IMG/VR virus record: IMGVR_UViG_3300046012_000441
Coordinates: 1-32,766 of that record
From: a virus
DNA length: 32,766 nucleotides
Direction: 5' to 3' (one strand)
Of this stretch, positions 1 through 6,010 are shown in pieces (the first letter of the stretch is position 1; every line of letters starts with the position of its first letter). The notes under the pieces were generated by a model that made no database searches, was not told the DNA's origin, and was given only the letters and a program-made list of their open reading frames with translations. A program made the position numbers and the translations under genes.

Positions 1-181
1 AGTATATATATATATTTTATTCATATTCTACTTTAGAAGTAATAACTCCCAAATTTTCAAAACACACAATATACTGAACTAATAATAGCTCAGTATTTTG
101 GAACATTTCGAGAACACTTTTGTCCAATTAGTTATAACTCAAGATTAGAACTCTCGAATTGCACCAACTGGTATAAGCGGG
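1..181. other. AT-rich non-coding left edge
   Basis: No plausible gene lies here. The sequence is strikingly AT-rich compared with the rest of the window and starts with an alternating TA run. It contains an imperfect hairpin with arms 71-79 and 88-96 (one mismatch, 8-base loop) followed by four T on the + strand. It lies downstream of the leftward gene ending at 182, so it could hold that gene's terminator, an origin, or the edge of another element. The window boundary prevents a decision. Confidence 0.4.
71..99. terminator. Weak hairpin in AT-rich region
   Basis: Arms ATACTGAAC (71-79) and GCTCAGTAT (88-96) pair with one mismatch around an 8-base loop, and TTTT follows. The stem is AU-rich and weak. 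It may end transcripts from the leftward gene above it, or from a rightward gene outside the window, or be chance. Confidence 0.25.
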
Positions 182-622
182 CTAATATATGCCACTACCC
201 TTGATTGTAACACACGTTTGATCAGGGAAAACGCCGCGCGCGGATGTGATGCGGCCACACTGGTCAACATAAGTAGCTAAAAAGAGCACCTTATGCTGCT
301 GCTGGGCAATCTCCATCGCCAACCGGACAAATTCGAATTCGTCCACAATCCTCCCCCGCCGCCCGAGCACGCCCTGCAGCATTCGCACTAACTCAGCTTT
401 CACCCCAACGAACTCCGATTTCAACTGCGCCCGGCACGGAATTTTCCGCCGCTTGACATCGTCCAGCGCCAGCACCTTGCACGGATTGTCCGGCGCAGCT
501 CGGCGGTCACGCTCCACCAAAATCGCAATCCGGTTGTCCCACTGGACCTGTTGGGCATCGAGAATATGGTCCGGCCACGGGTAGGGTGCCTTGTTGCGTG
601 GGCGTGCGGACAGAGTGGGCAT
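182..622 (-). CDS. Hypothetical protein, 146 aa
   Basis: The product is not recognised. The ATG at 622 is preceded by a near-perfect ribosome binding site (AAGGAGG, 8 bases upstream), which strongly supports a real gene and this start. The protein has a basic, Pro-rich N-terminus, a charged central region (about residues 50-100) likely to be helical, and a C-terminal part ending in hydrophobic beta-like stretches (VLFLATYVDQCG). No signal peptide or membrane segment is evident. It sits alone between the AT-rich edge and a 23-bp inverted repeat (641-724) that contains a CTTAAT palindrome, so the leader may be regulated. It is probably an early or accessory phage gene. Confidence 0.7.
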   Translation of the reverse strand: MPTLSARPRNKAPYPWPDHILDAQQVQWDNRIAILVERDRRAAPDNPCKVLALDDVKRRKIPCRAQLKSEFVGVKAELVRMLQGVLGRRGRIVDEFEFVRLAMEIAQQQHKVLFLATYVDQCGRITSARGVFPDQTCVTIKGSGIY

Positions 623-640
623 TGGGTGGCCCTCCTTTAA

Positions 641-724
641 GCGCCATCTCCTGGCGAATTTTCCAGGGTCGCGCCTTAATTAGGATTAAGAACAGCGGCA
701 AGAAAATGCGCCAGGAGATGGCGC
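641..724. repeat. 23-bp inverted repeat with nested palindrome
   Basis: Arms 641-663 and 702-724 are reverse complements over 23 bases with a single mismatch. The outer 16 bases of each arm (641-656, 709-724) match perfectly. The 38-base spacer contains the palindrome CTTAATTAGGATTAAG at 675-690. The whole lies just upstream of the leftward gene starting at 622, so its transcript could fold into a long hairpin before the ribosome binding site. No target-site duplication is visible at the ends, which argues against a miniature transposon. Confidence 0.75.
675..690. promoter_or_regulatory. CTTAAT-N4-ATTAAG palindrome, copy 1
   Basis: The sequence CTTAATTAGGATTAAG is a perfect 6+6 inverted repeat. 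It lies 53 bases upstream of the leftward start at 622. Two close relatives occur at 1385-1400 and 1546-1562. Symmetry, recurrence and position upstream of genes suggest an operator for a dimeric regulator, but no such regulator can be assigned in the window. Confidence 0.5.
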
Positions 725-820
725 CCTATAGCAAACGCGGACGCGGAGACGCCCCGCCACCGGGAAGGATGGCAGGGATAGACGCTCCCGCCCCAGCACA
801 GCTGGGCAGGCTTTGGCAAT

Positions 821-845
821 AGGGCAGGGTGCGAGGCCCTGCCCT
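821..845 (-). terminator. Hairpin terminator after the 217-aa gene
   Basis: A perfect 9-bp stem (AGGGCAGGG 821-829 with CCCTGCCCT 837-845, 7-base loop) lies 15 bases beyond the stop codon of the leftward gene 860-1513. Only a short AT stretch follows in the leftward direction, so this is a weak intrinsic terminator or a 3' stabilising hairpin. A second small hairpin (792-797 with 801-806) follows. Confidence 0.5.
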
Positions 846-859
846 ATAACCAAGGCTGG

Positions 860-1513
860 TTAGGCCGCTTGCTGTTGCGGCACCTCCAACATAGCGATAC
901 GGGCCTTAATCGCGTCCTGCGTTGCATCCTGCAACAGCATCAGCATCTCGTCAGGGACAAGGAACTCGCCATTCTCGCCCACCGCGTTCAACCTTTGCAT
1001 GATATCATCGACGATATCAGCAAGTTCCGCCGGCCGTTCCGGCTGGGGTTCACCTTGGGGCGCTTCCTGCGGCCCCGTCGTACCCGTTTCCGGTTTCTTA
1101 TCGCGCGGCGCCGCTTTCGCGTCCGGACCCTTTGCTTTGATATTCGACACGGTGCCAAAGTAAGCGACGAAAGCAACCATGTTGGCGTCAAGCCATGCGT
1201 CAAGCTCCTGCGCTTGATCGATCGCGCCCCATTTCCAGTTCAGTTCATTCGCGGCGGCGAAGCAACGTGAGGCATAGTTCTTGGCCGTGGCAACGTGCCG
1301 ATCCAGAACCTTGTTTCCCGCTCCCGCAAGAGCCTGTCCGAAGCCGGTTTCGAGCAACCCGCGAACCGCTTTGCTTTCGTCCGGCTTAATCTGAATTAAG
1401 ACCGCGCCGGCCAGGATACCGCGCAAGCTGGACGTATTGCCCGAAGCAACAGCCATGGCAGCATGGGAAACCATGCTTGCGTCCGTCATTGTACCAATCG
1501 TTTTTGCAGTCAT
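860..1513 (-). CDS. Hypothetical protein, 217 aa, with proline-rich linker
   Basis: The family is not recognised. I chose ATG at 1513 over an in-frame TTG at 1528 because a GGAG ribosome binding site lies 9 bases before it. The protein begins MTAKTIGTM. It has a small-residue-rich N-terminal region (about 1-50), a Trp-containing middle (NWKWGAIDQ, about residues 95-105) and a hydrophobic stretch NMVAFVAYFG. A Pro/Glu/Lys-rich low-complexity linker covers about 130-165, and an acidic helical C-terminus ends in a glutamine run. A linker joining two folded parts suggests a scaffolding or binding protein. A copy of the CTTAAT palindrome lies inside the gene and another just upstream. Confidence 0.75.
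   Translation of the reverse strand: MTAKTIGTMTDASMVSHAAMAVASGNTSSLRGILAGAVLIQIKPDESKAVRGLLETGFGQALAGAGNKVLDRHVATAKNYASRCFAAANELNWKWGAIDQAQELDAWLDANMVAFVAYFGTVSNIKAKGPDAKAAPRDKKPETGTTGPQEAPQGEPQPERPAELADIVDDIMQRLNAVGENGEFLVPDEMLMLLQDATQDAIKARIAMLEVPQQQAA
1385..1400. promoter_or_regulatory. CTTAAT-N4-ATTAAG palindrome, copy 2 (intragenic)
   Basis: CTTAATCTGAATTAAG lies inside the 217-aa gene. Read on the minus strand it matches the upstream copy 3 nearly base for base, including the following CCGG, differing by one inserted A in the centre. An internal copy close to an upstream copy recalls auxiliary operators that allow looping. That role is inference. Confidence 0.45.
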
Positions 1514-1545
1514 GATCACATACTCCAAAAGGTTGAAAACTAAGC

Positions 1546-1562
1546 CTTAATTCAGAATTAAG
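1546..1562. promoter_or_regulatory. CTTAATTC-A-GAATTAAG palindrome, copy 3
   Basis: This is a perfect 17-base palindrome with a single central base, 33 bases upstream of the ATG at 1513 of the leftward 217-aa gene. It is the most symmetrical of the three copies. Its position fits an operator overlapping the promoter or leader of that gene, or a small RNA hairpin in the leader. Confidence 0.5.
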
Positions 1563-1715
1563 CCGGCGCTTTTCCTAAGACGCACCTATAGCGTGGTGCG
1601 CCTAGCGCGGGTGAATGAAGGCCGTAGTTCTCCTGTTGCGGGAACCGTCCCTGCCTGCGTCGAGTGCGTCATGCACCCGCACACACACACTACCCGTCCG
1701 GGTGGGGCAGTGAAG

Positions 1716-1721
1716 TATAAT
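1716..1721 (+). promoter_or_regulatory. Candidate -10 box TATAAT
   Basis: This is a perfect TATAAT in a divergent intergenic region. No clear TTGACA lies 17 bases upstream. Instead, the palindrome ACCCGTCCGGGT (1692-1703) covers the -35 position, as expected for an activator- or repressor-controlled promoter. It would drive the short ORF at 1740 and possibly the operon from 1970. Confidence 0.35.
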
Positions 1722-1739
1722 ATGATCAGGAAGGGTACC

Positions 1740-1856
1740 ATGTTTTTCAATGACTTAGCAGGTGTTTGGGACGTGAGGATCCCACATTTACTCCCAGGAA
1801 ATTTTTTGAATTTCAGAAGAATCATAATGATTCATAGTAACAGCCACTGCGGCTGA
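1740..1856 (+). CDS. Possible 38-aa small ORF
   Basis: An ATG lies 5 bases after an AGGAAGGG ribosome binding site and opens a 38-codon frame (MFFNDLAGVWDV...). The product has no recognisable motif. In favour are the good ribosome binding site and a TATAAT box just upstream; against are its length and odd composition. It may be a leader peptide or not expressed. Confidence 0.25.
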   Translation: MFFNDLAGVWDVRIPHLLPGNFLNFRRIIMIHSNSHCG

Positions 1857-1924
1857 AGTAATGCTTCGAGCGTGAGCCTCGGGATTACGTCACTGACAAA
1901 TCACACGACCCGAGGACAAAGAAA

Positions 1925-1948
1925 GGGCCGGTGTCACCACACCGGCCC
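1925..1948 (+). terminator. Strong GC hairpin before the lipoprotein operon
   Basis: A perfect 10-bp stem (GGGCCGGTGT with ACACCGGCCC) closes on a 4-base loop CACC. No T tract follows on + (CATCTAAC); on the minus strand it would be followed by TTTCTTTG. It could end leftward transcripts, attenuate rightward transcription into the gene at 1970, or shield the 5' end of that mRNA. Confidence 0.45.
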
Positions 1949-1969
1949 ATCTAACCCGAGGACAGTCCC

Positions 1970-2146
1970 ATGAAATATCTCCTGCCCGCCCTCATGCTCC
2001 TGGCCCTCGCCGCGTGTGGCAGCGACACCCATCCGGTCCAGCCGATTCTGAACAGCTATCAGGCCGACGACGGCAACGTCTATCCGTGTCCGAATCCTGC
2101 TGCGTGTCCTGACCCGGGCTCGCCGGCCCCGACCGATGGCCAGTAA
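1970..2146 (+). CDS. Small lipoprotein, 58 aa
   Basis: The protein starts MKYLLPALMLLALAACGSD. It has a short basic start, a hydrophobic core and the lipobox LAAC, so it should be cleaved before Cys16 and lipid-anchored. The mature part is only about 43 residues, Pro-rich, with two further Cys (CPNP...ACPDP) that could form a disulfide. The ribosome binding site GAGGA precedes the ATG. It overlaps the next gene by 11 bases, so the two are translationally coupled. Tiny phage lipoproteins include outer-membrane spanins and superinfection-exclusion proteins. No inner-membrane spanin partner is seen here, so the role is open. Confidence 0.75.
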   Translation: MKYLLPALMLLALAACGSDTHPVQPILNSYQADDGNVYPCPNPAACPDPGSPAPTDGQ

Positions 2147-2255
2147 GCCAGCCACCAAAGTCTTCGTGCGCCGGTCGCCCAAGCGGCGACCGGGCAGCAC
2201 GTCGAAGCCCCGGGGCATGAAGAGTTCAGCGTTCGGTGGGAAGCATCCAAGATGA
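2136..2255 (+). CDS. Basic 39-aa protein
   Basis: This short frame begins at an ATG inside the end of the lipoprotein gene and ends in the ATGA that starts the next gene. The product (MASKPATKVFVRRSPKRRP...) is rich in Arg, Lys, Ser and Pro and probably disordered. The overlaps on both sides are the main argument that it is real. A nucleic-acid-binding role is possible from its charge, but nothing specific can be claimed. Confidence 0.5.
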   Translation: MASKPATKVFVRRSPKRRPGSTSKPRGMKSSAFGGKHPR

Positions 2256-2518
2256 GCTACAGCATTGGGGCAACCCGCGCCACCAAAGCAGAAGTTGAAG
2301 TGGCTATCCGTGACGAGCTGGCGAAAGTGCCGACACAGCAACCGGTTCATGAAGCCGACATCGATCAAGCCTTCGATGCTACGAAGTCTCTGCTCGACCT
2401 GATGGACGATGATCCGGCTCGCGATATCTACTGCTCGGTATCCGGTTCCATCTGGAAGACGGAGACTGGCGTCGAGCAGCTCAGCCTAAACATCAGCATT
2501 CGCCGCGAGCGGCGATGA
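2252..2518 (+). CDS. Hypothetical protein, 88 aa
   Basis: The family is not recognised. The start overlaps the previous stop (ATGA), and its own stop overlaps the next start in the same way, so it sits in a translationally coupled operon. The protein has an N-terminal charged helix (about 12-25), an acidic middle (LLDLMDDDPARD, about 48-58) and a C-terminal part that looks beta-rich (ARDIYCSVSGSIWKTETGVEQLSLNISI), ending in a basic tail. No membrane segment or catalytic motif is evident. Confidence 0.7.
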   Translation: MSYSIGATRATKAEVEVAIRDELAKVPTQQPVHEADIDQAFDATKSLLDLMDDDPARDIYCSVSGSIWKTETGVEQLSLNISIRRERR

Positions 2519-2814
2519 AACTCAAGATCATCCGAGAGGGCAAAGTCCTCGCCTACTGGTGCCAGGGCTGCAACCACACCCACGCCATCCCAATCGACGG
2601 CTCACGCGGCTGGAGCTGGAACGCCGAGACGCAGACGTTGCTGCCGAGCGTAAAGACGTCCTGGCCGGCGACCGAGAAGCGGCCTGAGCGCACCATCTGC
2701 CACCACTGGCTGAAGAACGGCAAGCTCGAGTTCCTCAACGACAGTGGCGGACACGAGCTTCGGGGACTGCACGAGTTGCAGGACATCCCTGATGATTATG
2801 GTGGGCTGGACTAA
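2515..2814 (+). CDS. DUF6527-like protein, 99 aa
   Basis: The layout resembles the small phage proteins now placed in DUF6527 (often misnamed ammonia monooxygenase). It has WCQGCNHTHAIPI near residues 15-27, an RGWSWNAETQTLLPSV segment near 31-46 and CHHWLKNGKLEFLNDSGGHELRG near 62-84. The conserved Cys and His (CxxC, CHH, GHEL) suggest a small metal site, probably zinc. The family's function is unknown. It is the last gene of the coupled operon and faces the leftward primase gene; a 6-bp hairpin (2832-2846) lies in the gap between them. Confidence 0.75.
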   Translation: MKLKIIREGKVLAYWCQGCNHTHAIPIDGSRGWSWNAETQTLLPSVKTSWPATEKRPERTICHHWLKNGKLEFLNDSGGHELRGLHELQDIPDDYGGLD

Positions 2815-2831
2815 GACTTATCCATTAGCAT

Positions 2832-2846
2832 CCACTTATAAAGTGG
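2832..2846. terminator. Small hairpin between convergent genes
   Basis: CCACTT and AAGTGG pair perfectly around a 3-base loop in the 55-base gap between the stop at 2814 and the convergent stop at 2870. It could be a weak two-way terminator; there is no T tract. Confidence 0.3.
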
Positions 2847-2869
2847 TTGCCATTCATCCCACCAGAATT

Positions 2870-5386
2870 CTACCGACCCCTCGCGACCACAGCTATGACG
2901 TTCTCGTAAGCGGCTTCCTCCGCGCCGTTCCCGAGCGGCTTCATAACTTTCTTGAAGCCCTTCTCGGCGCCGAGTTCTCTCATTCTCGTTTGAAACGTCT
3001 TCAATATAACAGGCCTTGCACCCCCCTGACCGATGCAAAAACCTGAGTAGTGATCGTACAGTTGGGTTTCGGAGGTGTGGGAGCCATTCTTCGACCCAGC
3101 GGCCTTCGCCGCTTGACCAAAAGGGTCGATTGATATTCCCGCACTGCTCTCGATCCAGAACCGAACGCTGTCGTTCATCTGGGCCACATCCTTGATCCAT
3201 CGCTCATGACTGGGCGGCAAGGTGTAGTCGTTGTTCTTGAGCAGCCGTGTGATGCCTTCGACCGCCCACGCGACGATCTGTTCACGCTCCTCGGCGATAA
3301 GCTGGTTGGCGAGATCGGCAACTCGCTCCTCCTTCTTGACCGGGTGCTCGAAGCCGAGGATGAGCCAGCGGCGGTTGAAGCCAGCACTGGTGTCGTTCGA
3401 CTTCGGCAAGTGGTTCGAGGCGAACCAATGCATCGCGCTCGGCCGGAACTCGAACAGTGGCTTGCCCTTTTCCTGAGCCGTGATCACCGAGCCGTCGACA
3501 ATCTGCTTGAAGATGTCGCCGTCGATCTTGTTCTTCTCCGACAACTCGCCGGCGATGTTCAACAGTTTGCCGTCGAGCTGGGCCGGGGAGAAGGTCAAGG
3601 CCCAGGTCTCAGGCTTCAGAGCCGATCGCACACCGGAAGGCAGCAAGCCGTCGATGAGGTTCAGGATCTGGGTCTTGCCGGTTGCAGCGAGGCCGAACAG
3701 CAGCGCCACGCGGGCGTAGCGGGTTCCGACACCGAACAGCGTAGCGGCCATCAGCTCCTGCAACGCCATCTTCTTCTCGGCGATGTCCTCGTCGGGACCG
3801 GCATCGGTGCCGGTCCAACTGCGATCGAGGAAAGCCTGGAAGCGCTTCGCTTCGTTCGCCTTCCCGGGAATGTAGCGATATGGCATCGTGTAAGTGCAAC
3901 CGAAGGACGGGTCGTGTGGTAACAGTCGCAGGTCCTCGGTCAGATAGCCGTTGGCGAAGTTGATCCCAGGCCGGGAGTCGGTCTTGAGCGCTTGGCCACA
4001 CAGTGACTGCATGACTTTCAGGATGCCTGAGTGGTCCGAGCGCCGCTTGGCCGCTGGCATCGAGCCGAACTTCTCGGCGATGACGCGCAGCACCTCTTCT
4101 TCCTCGCGGCGCTCCCAGTTCGAGCCCGCCCACTGCCAGAGCTTCTGGTTGTGGAAGCGCACTTCACCGTAGGTGTTGATCTCACCGAGTACAGCCTGGG
4201 CGATCTCGGTGTGATCCATGCCCTTTATCTCACCCTGCGTCATCTCCTTGAGACGGTGGTTGAGAGCCCCGATCGTGATCTGTTTACCAGACGACTCCCA
4301 AATATATTTGAGCAGGGTGCCGATCTCGATGCCTCCGAGAGACGCGGAGCGTGCGATGCGTTCGAGGACGTAGTTCACGACCTCAATGAACTGCTGCGAG
4401 CCCCGGGTATGCTTCGGGAACTCGGCGGTCATGTAGTTCATGAGCTGCTGGAAGGACCACTCTTCGTGTTCCTCGGTGAAGTCAAGCCCATATTTCTTCT
4501 TGGTCTCGTCGTCGAGACCTTCGTCCCAATTCTTCGGCAGGACCTTGTTGCGCTCCAGCACGTCGCGGGTGAGGAAGCCAACAACACTGGATATGCCCTT
4601 GTTGATGTCGAGGTCATCGCTCGCAACTTTCTCGACACAGGTCTCGTGCCACACACCCATGCGCTGGATGGCTTCGAGCAACGTCAGCTCACCACGGCTC
4701 ACGCCGGCTGCATAGAAGCCAGCTACTCGGATCATCTGGTTATCGCGAGAGCCGAGCGAGACGAAGTCAGTAACCCGGGTCCAACCCGAATGGGACAGCT
4801 CGAGGCCGGAAGCGATCAGCGCTTGGCGCAGTAAGTTCTCAAGCTCACGCGGAACGTGGGGCAGATCGTCGAGGAGATCGAGCAGGTCGGCATTGGCGAC
4901 GTAGGGGCGCTTCGTCGTCGGGTGGATCGAGGGTGGCAGCACGACCTGGGTGCGCGTCGACAGCAACTCGACGATCGTCTGGGACTCGTCACCCTGCTTC
5001 TGGGCGTGCTTGATGCGGAAGGTCTTGATCGGCGTGCCGTCGAACGGCTGCTTGTAGGCGAGCACCATACCCTTGGCACCAACACGCTGCCACGGTGACA
5101 TGGTCGGTCGCAGGACATCGAGGATCGTCTTCTTGATCGTCTCATCGCTGGTGTCGATGTCGAGCATGCACAGGCCCGATTGTGGGCCGAGCACGAGACC
5201 GATGTTTGAATAGGGATAGGAGCGGAGCCACACATCCTGCTCAGCCGGTGTCGGCATGCGCTCGGCATAATATTGCCAACCATGCAGGTCACCGACTGGC
5301 ATCTTGTCGCCCTGCCGCAGCGGGATGGCAGGTAGACCCTTGGCCCAATAGGCGGGTGCGTGTTCAGAGAAGATCTTTTCAGCCAT
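2870..5386 (-). CDS. Primase-polymerase / SF3 helicase fusion, 838 aa
   Basis: This is the main replication protein. The N-terminal part matches the bifunctional DNA primase/polymerase fold of the archaeo-eukaryotic primase superfamily: LDID at residues 75-78 supplies the catalytic acids, and PPSIHP at 151-156 the following His motif. The C-terminal half is a superfamily 3 helicase of the P4/D5 type, with Walker A GLAATGKT (565-572), acidic IAGELSE (611-617), sensor ASNHLP (656-661) and a basic NRRW (671-674). ATG 5386 has AGGAG upstream and is preferred to an in-frame GTG at 5410. It overlaps the upstream leftward gene by 8 bases. It probably both primes and unwinds phage DNA. Confidence 0.92.
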   Translation of the reverse strand: MAEKIFSEHAPAYWAKGLPAIPLRQGDKMPVGDLHGWQYYAERMPTPAEQDVWLRSYPYSNIGLVLGPQSGLCMLDIDTSDETIKKTILDVLRPTMSPWQRVGAKGMVLAYKQPFDGTPIKTFRIKHAQKQGDESQTIVELLSTRTQVVLPPSIHPTTKRPYVANADLLDLLDDLPHVPRELENLLRQALIASGLELSHSGWTRVTDFVSLGSRDNQMIRVAGFYAAGVSRGELTLLEAIQRMGVWHETCVEKVASDDLDINKGISSVVGFLTRDVLERNKVLPKNWDEGLDDETKKKYGLDFTEEHEEWSFQQLMNYMTAEFPKHTRGSQQFIEVVNYVLERIARSASLGGIEIGTLLKYIWESSGKQITIGALNHRLKEMTQGEIKGMDHTEIAQAVLGEINTYGEVRFHNQKLWQWAGSNWERREEEEVLRVIAEKFGSMPAAKRRSDHSGILKVMQSLCGQALKTDSRPGINFANGYLTEDLRLLPHDPSFGCTYTMPYRYIPGKANEAKRFQAFLDRSWTGTDAGPDEDIAEKKMALQELMAATLFGVGTRYARVALLFGLAATGKTQILNLIDGLLPSGVRSALKPETWALTFSPAQLDGKLLNIAGELSEKNKIDGDIFKQIVDGSVITAQEKGKPLFEFRPSAMHWFASNHLPKSNDTSAGFNRRWLILGFEHPVKKEERVADLANQLIAEEREQIVAWAVEGITRLLKNNDYTLPPSHERWIKDVAQMNDSVRFWIESSAGISIDPFGQAAKAAGSKNGSHTSETQLYDHYSGFCIGQGGARPVILKTFQTRMRELGAEKGFKKVMKPLGNGAEEAAYENVIAVVARGR

Positions 5387-5873
5387 TCGGGGTCTCCTCG
5401 ACCGCTGCACGCAGTCGATCCATCACACGGGTACGAAGGTCGGGAGGCAGTTCGCTGTCGAAGATGTCGAGCACGAGCTGCTGGAACTCGTGAACACGCT
5501 TCAAACCCACCGCTCGCTCATTGATCAAGACGACTTTTTCGAGCAGAGCGGTCGTTGTCCGGAACCAGGACATGCGCTCAGCGACGTCTTCTTTACCGAT
5601 TAGATCGCCAAAACCCCGGATTTCTTCATACAATTTGGCCGCTGCGTTCTCCAAAAAGGCCCATTTGTCGGCATTTTCGCCGAAAAACGTGCTTTTTTCG
5701 CGGATTTCTGTGGTTTCTGGGCGGTTTTCACCGAAAATCCGCAGAAAACTACACAATTCAGGGGAATAGGGGCAATCGGGAGCGTCGAGGTAGGCAGGAT
5801 CGATGATTAGCTGGGCTTGGATGATCCGCAGGGGCGTCAAGGCCTTCGGATCAATCGCCGGGTACTCGGACAT
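5379..5873 (-). CDS. Hypothetical protein, 164 aa, in the replication operon
   Basis: The family is not confidently recognised. I chose ATG 5873 over TTG 5879; neither has a strong ribosome binding site. The protein is mostly helical, with a duplicated FGEN motif around residues 50 and 67 and a C-terminal helical half (WFRTTTALLEKVVLINERAV...). The gene ends inside the primase gene start, so it is co-transcribed with the primase/helicase. It also lies back-to-back with the large terminase gene, where a small terminase often sits, and its helical make-up would permit that role. A replication accessory role is the alternative. Both are inference. Confidence 0.7.
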   Translation of the reverse strand: MSEYPAIDPKALTPLRIIQAQLIIDPAYLDAPDCPYSPELCSFLRIFGENRPETTEIREKSTFFGENADKWAFLENAAAKLYEEIRGFGDLIGKEDVAERMSWFRTTTALLEKVVLINERAVGLKRVHEFQQLVLDIFDSELPPDLRTRVMDRLRAAVEETPNG

Positions 5874-6010
5874 GCTCAACCGGGGGAATTTGTTGCTGAT
5901 AATGAAGTCTTATCGGTGCTCTAGTCAGTTTACGAGGAGAATTTCATTCTAACGTAACTTAAAACTCAGCATTTTTTGCTTCGTAGGCAAGTAACGTGTA
6001 CTTGTTTTAC
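5874..6010. promoter_or_regulatory. Divergent intergenic region, early/late switch point
   Basis: This 137-base region separates the leftward replication operon from the rightward late genes and must hold promoters for one or both. It is AT-richer than its neighbours. It contains AGGAGAATTTC (5935-5945) followed by GTAACTT (5954-5960), a pair of words also found upstream of the tail-tube gene (20443-20461), and an imperfect inverted repeat (5952-5960 with 5989-5997, one mismatch). I cannot assign -35 and -10 boxes with confidence. Confidence 0.45.

Larger units (their letters stand above)
1563..1969. other. Intergenic region with several small palindromes
   Basis: This stretch of about 400 bases separates a leftward from a rightward transcription unit and has no convincing gene. 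It contains a hairpin (CGCACC/GGTGCG, 1581-1600), an ACCCGTCCGGGT palindrome (1692-1703), a perfect TATAAT (1716-1721), a GAATCAT-A-ATGATTC palindrome (1819-1833), a CAGCC/GGCTG hairpin (1841-1855) and a strong hairpin at 1925-1948. This density is typical of a divergent regulatory region. Confidence 0.5.

Noticed and set aside
641-724. Miniature transposon
   Set aside because: Arms are good but no flanking target duplication and no second copy were seen.
586-822. + strand ORF of 78 codons across the inverted repeat
   Set aside because: It overlaps the start of the leftward gene with a strong ribosome binding site, has no good start signal, and its sequence follows the repeat arms.
1593-1856. 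87-codon frame starting at GTG
   Set aside because: The upstream part has no ribosome binding site and odd composition; only the last 38 codons from ATG 1740 deserve mention.
1970-2146. Outer-membrane spanin
   Set aside because: A small Pro-rich lipoprotein would fit, but no inner-membrane spanin, holin or endolysin lies nearby, so I left it as a lipoprotein.
4031-4834. Long + strand ORF of 267 codons opposite the primase gene
   Set aside because: It is a shadow of the well-supported primase/helicase on the other strand; no ribosome binding site or recognisable product.
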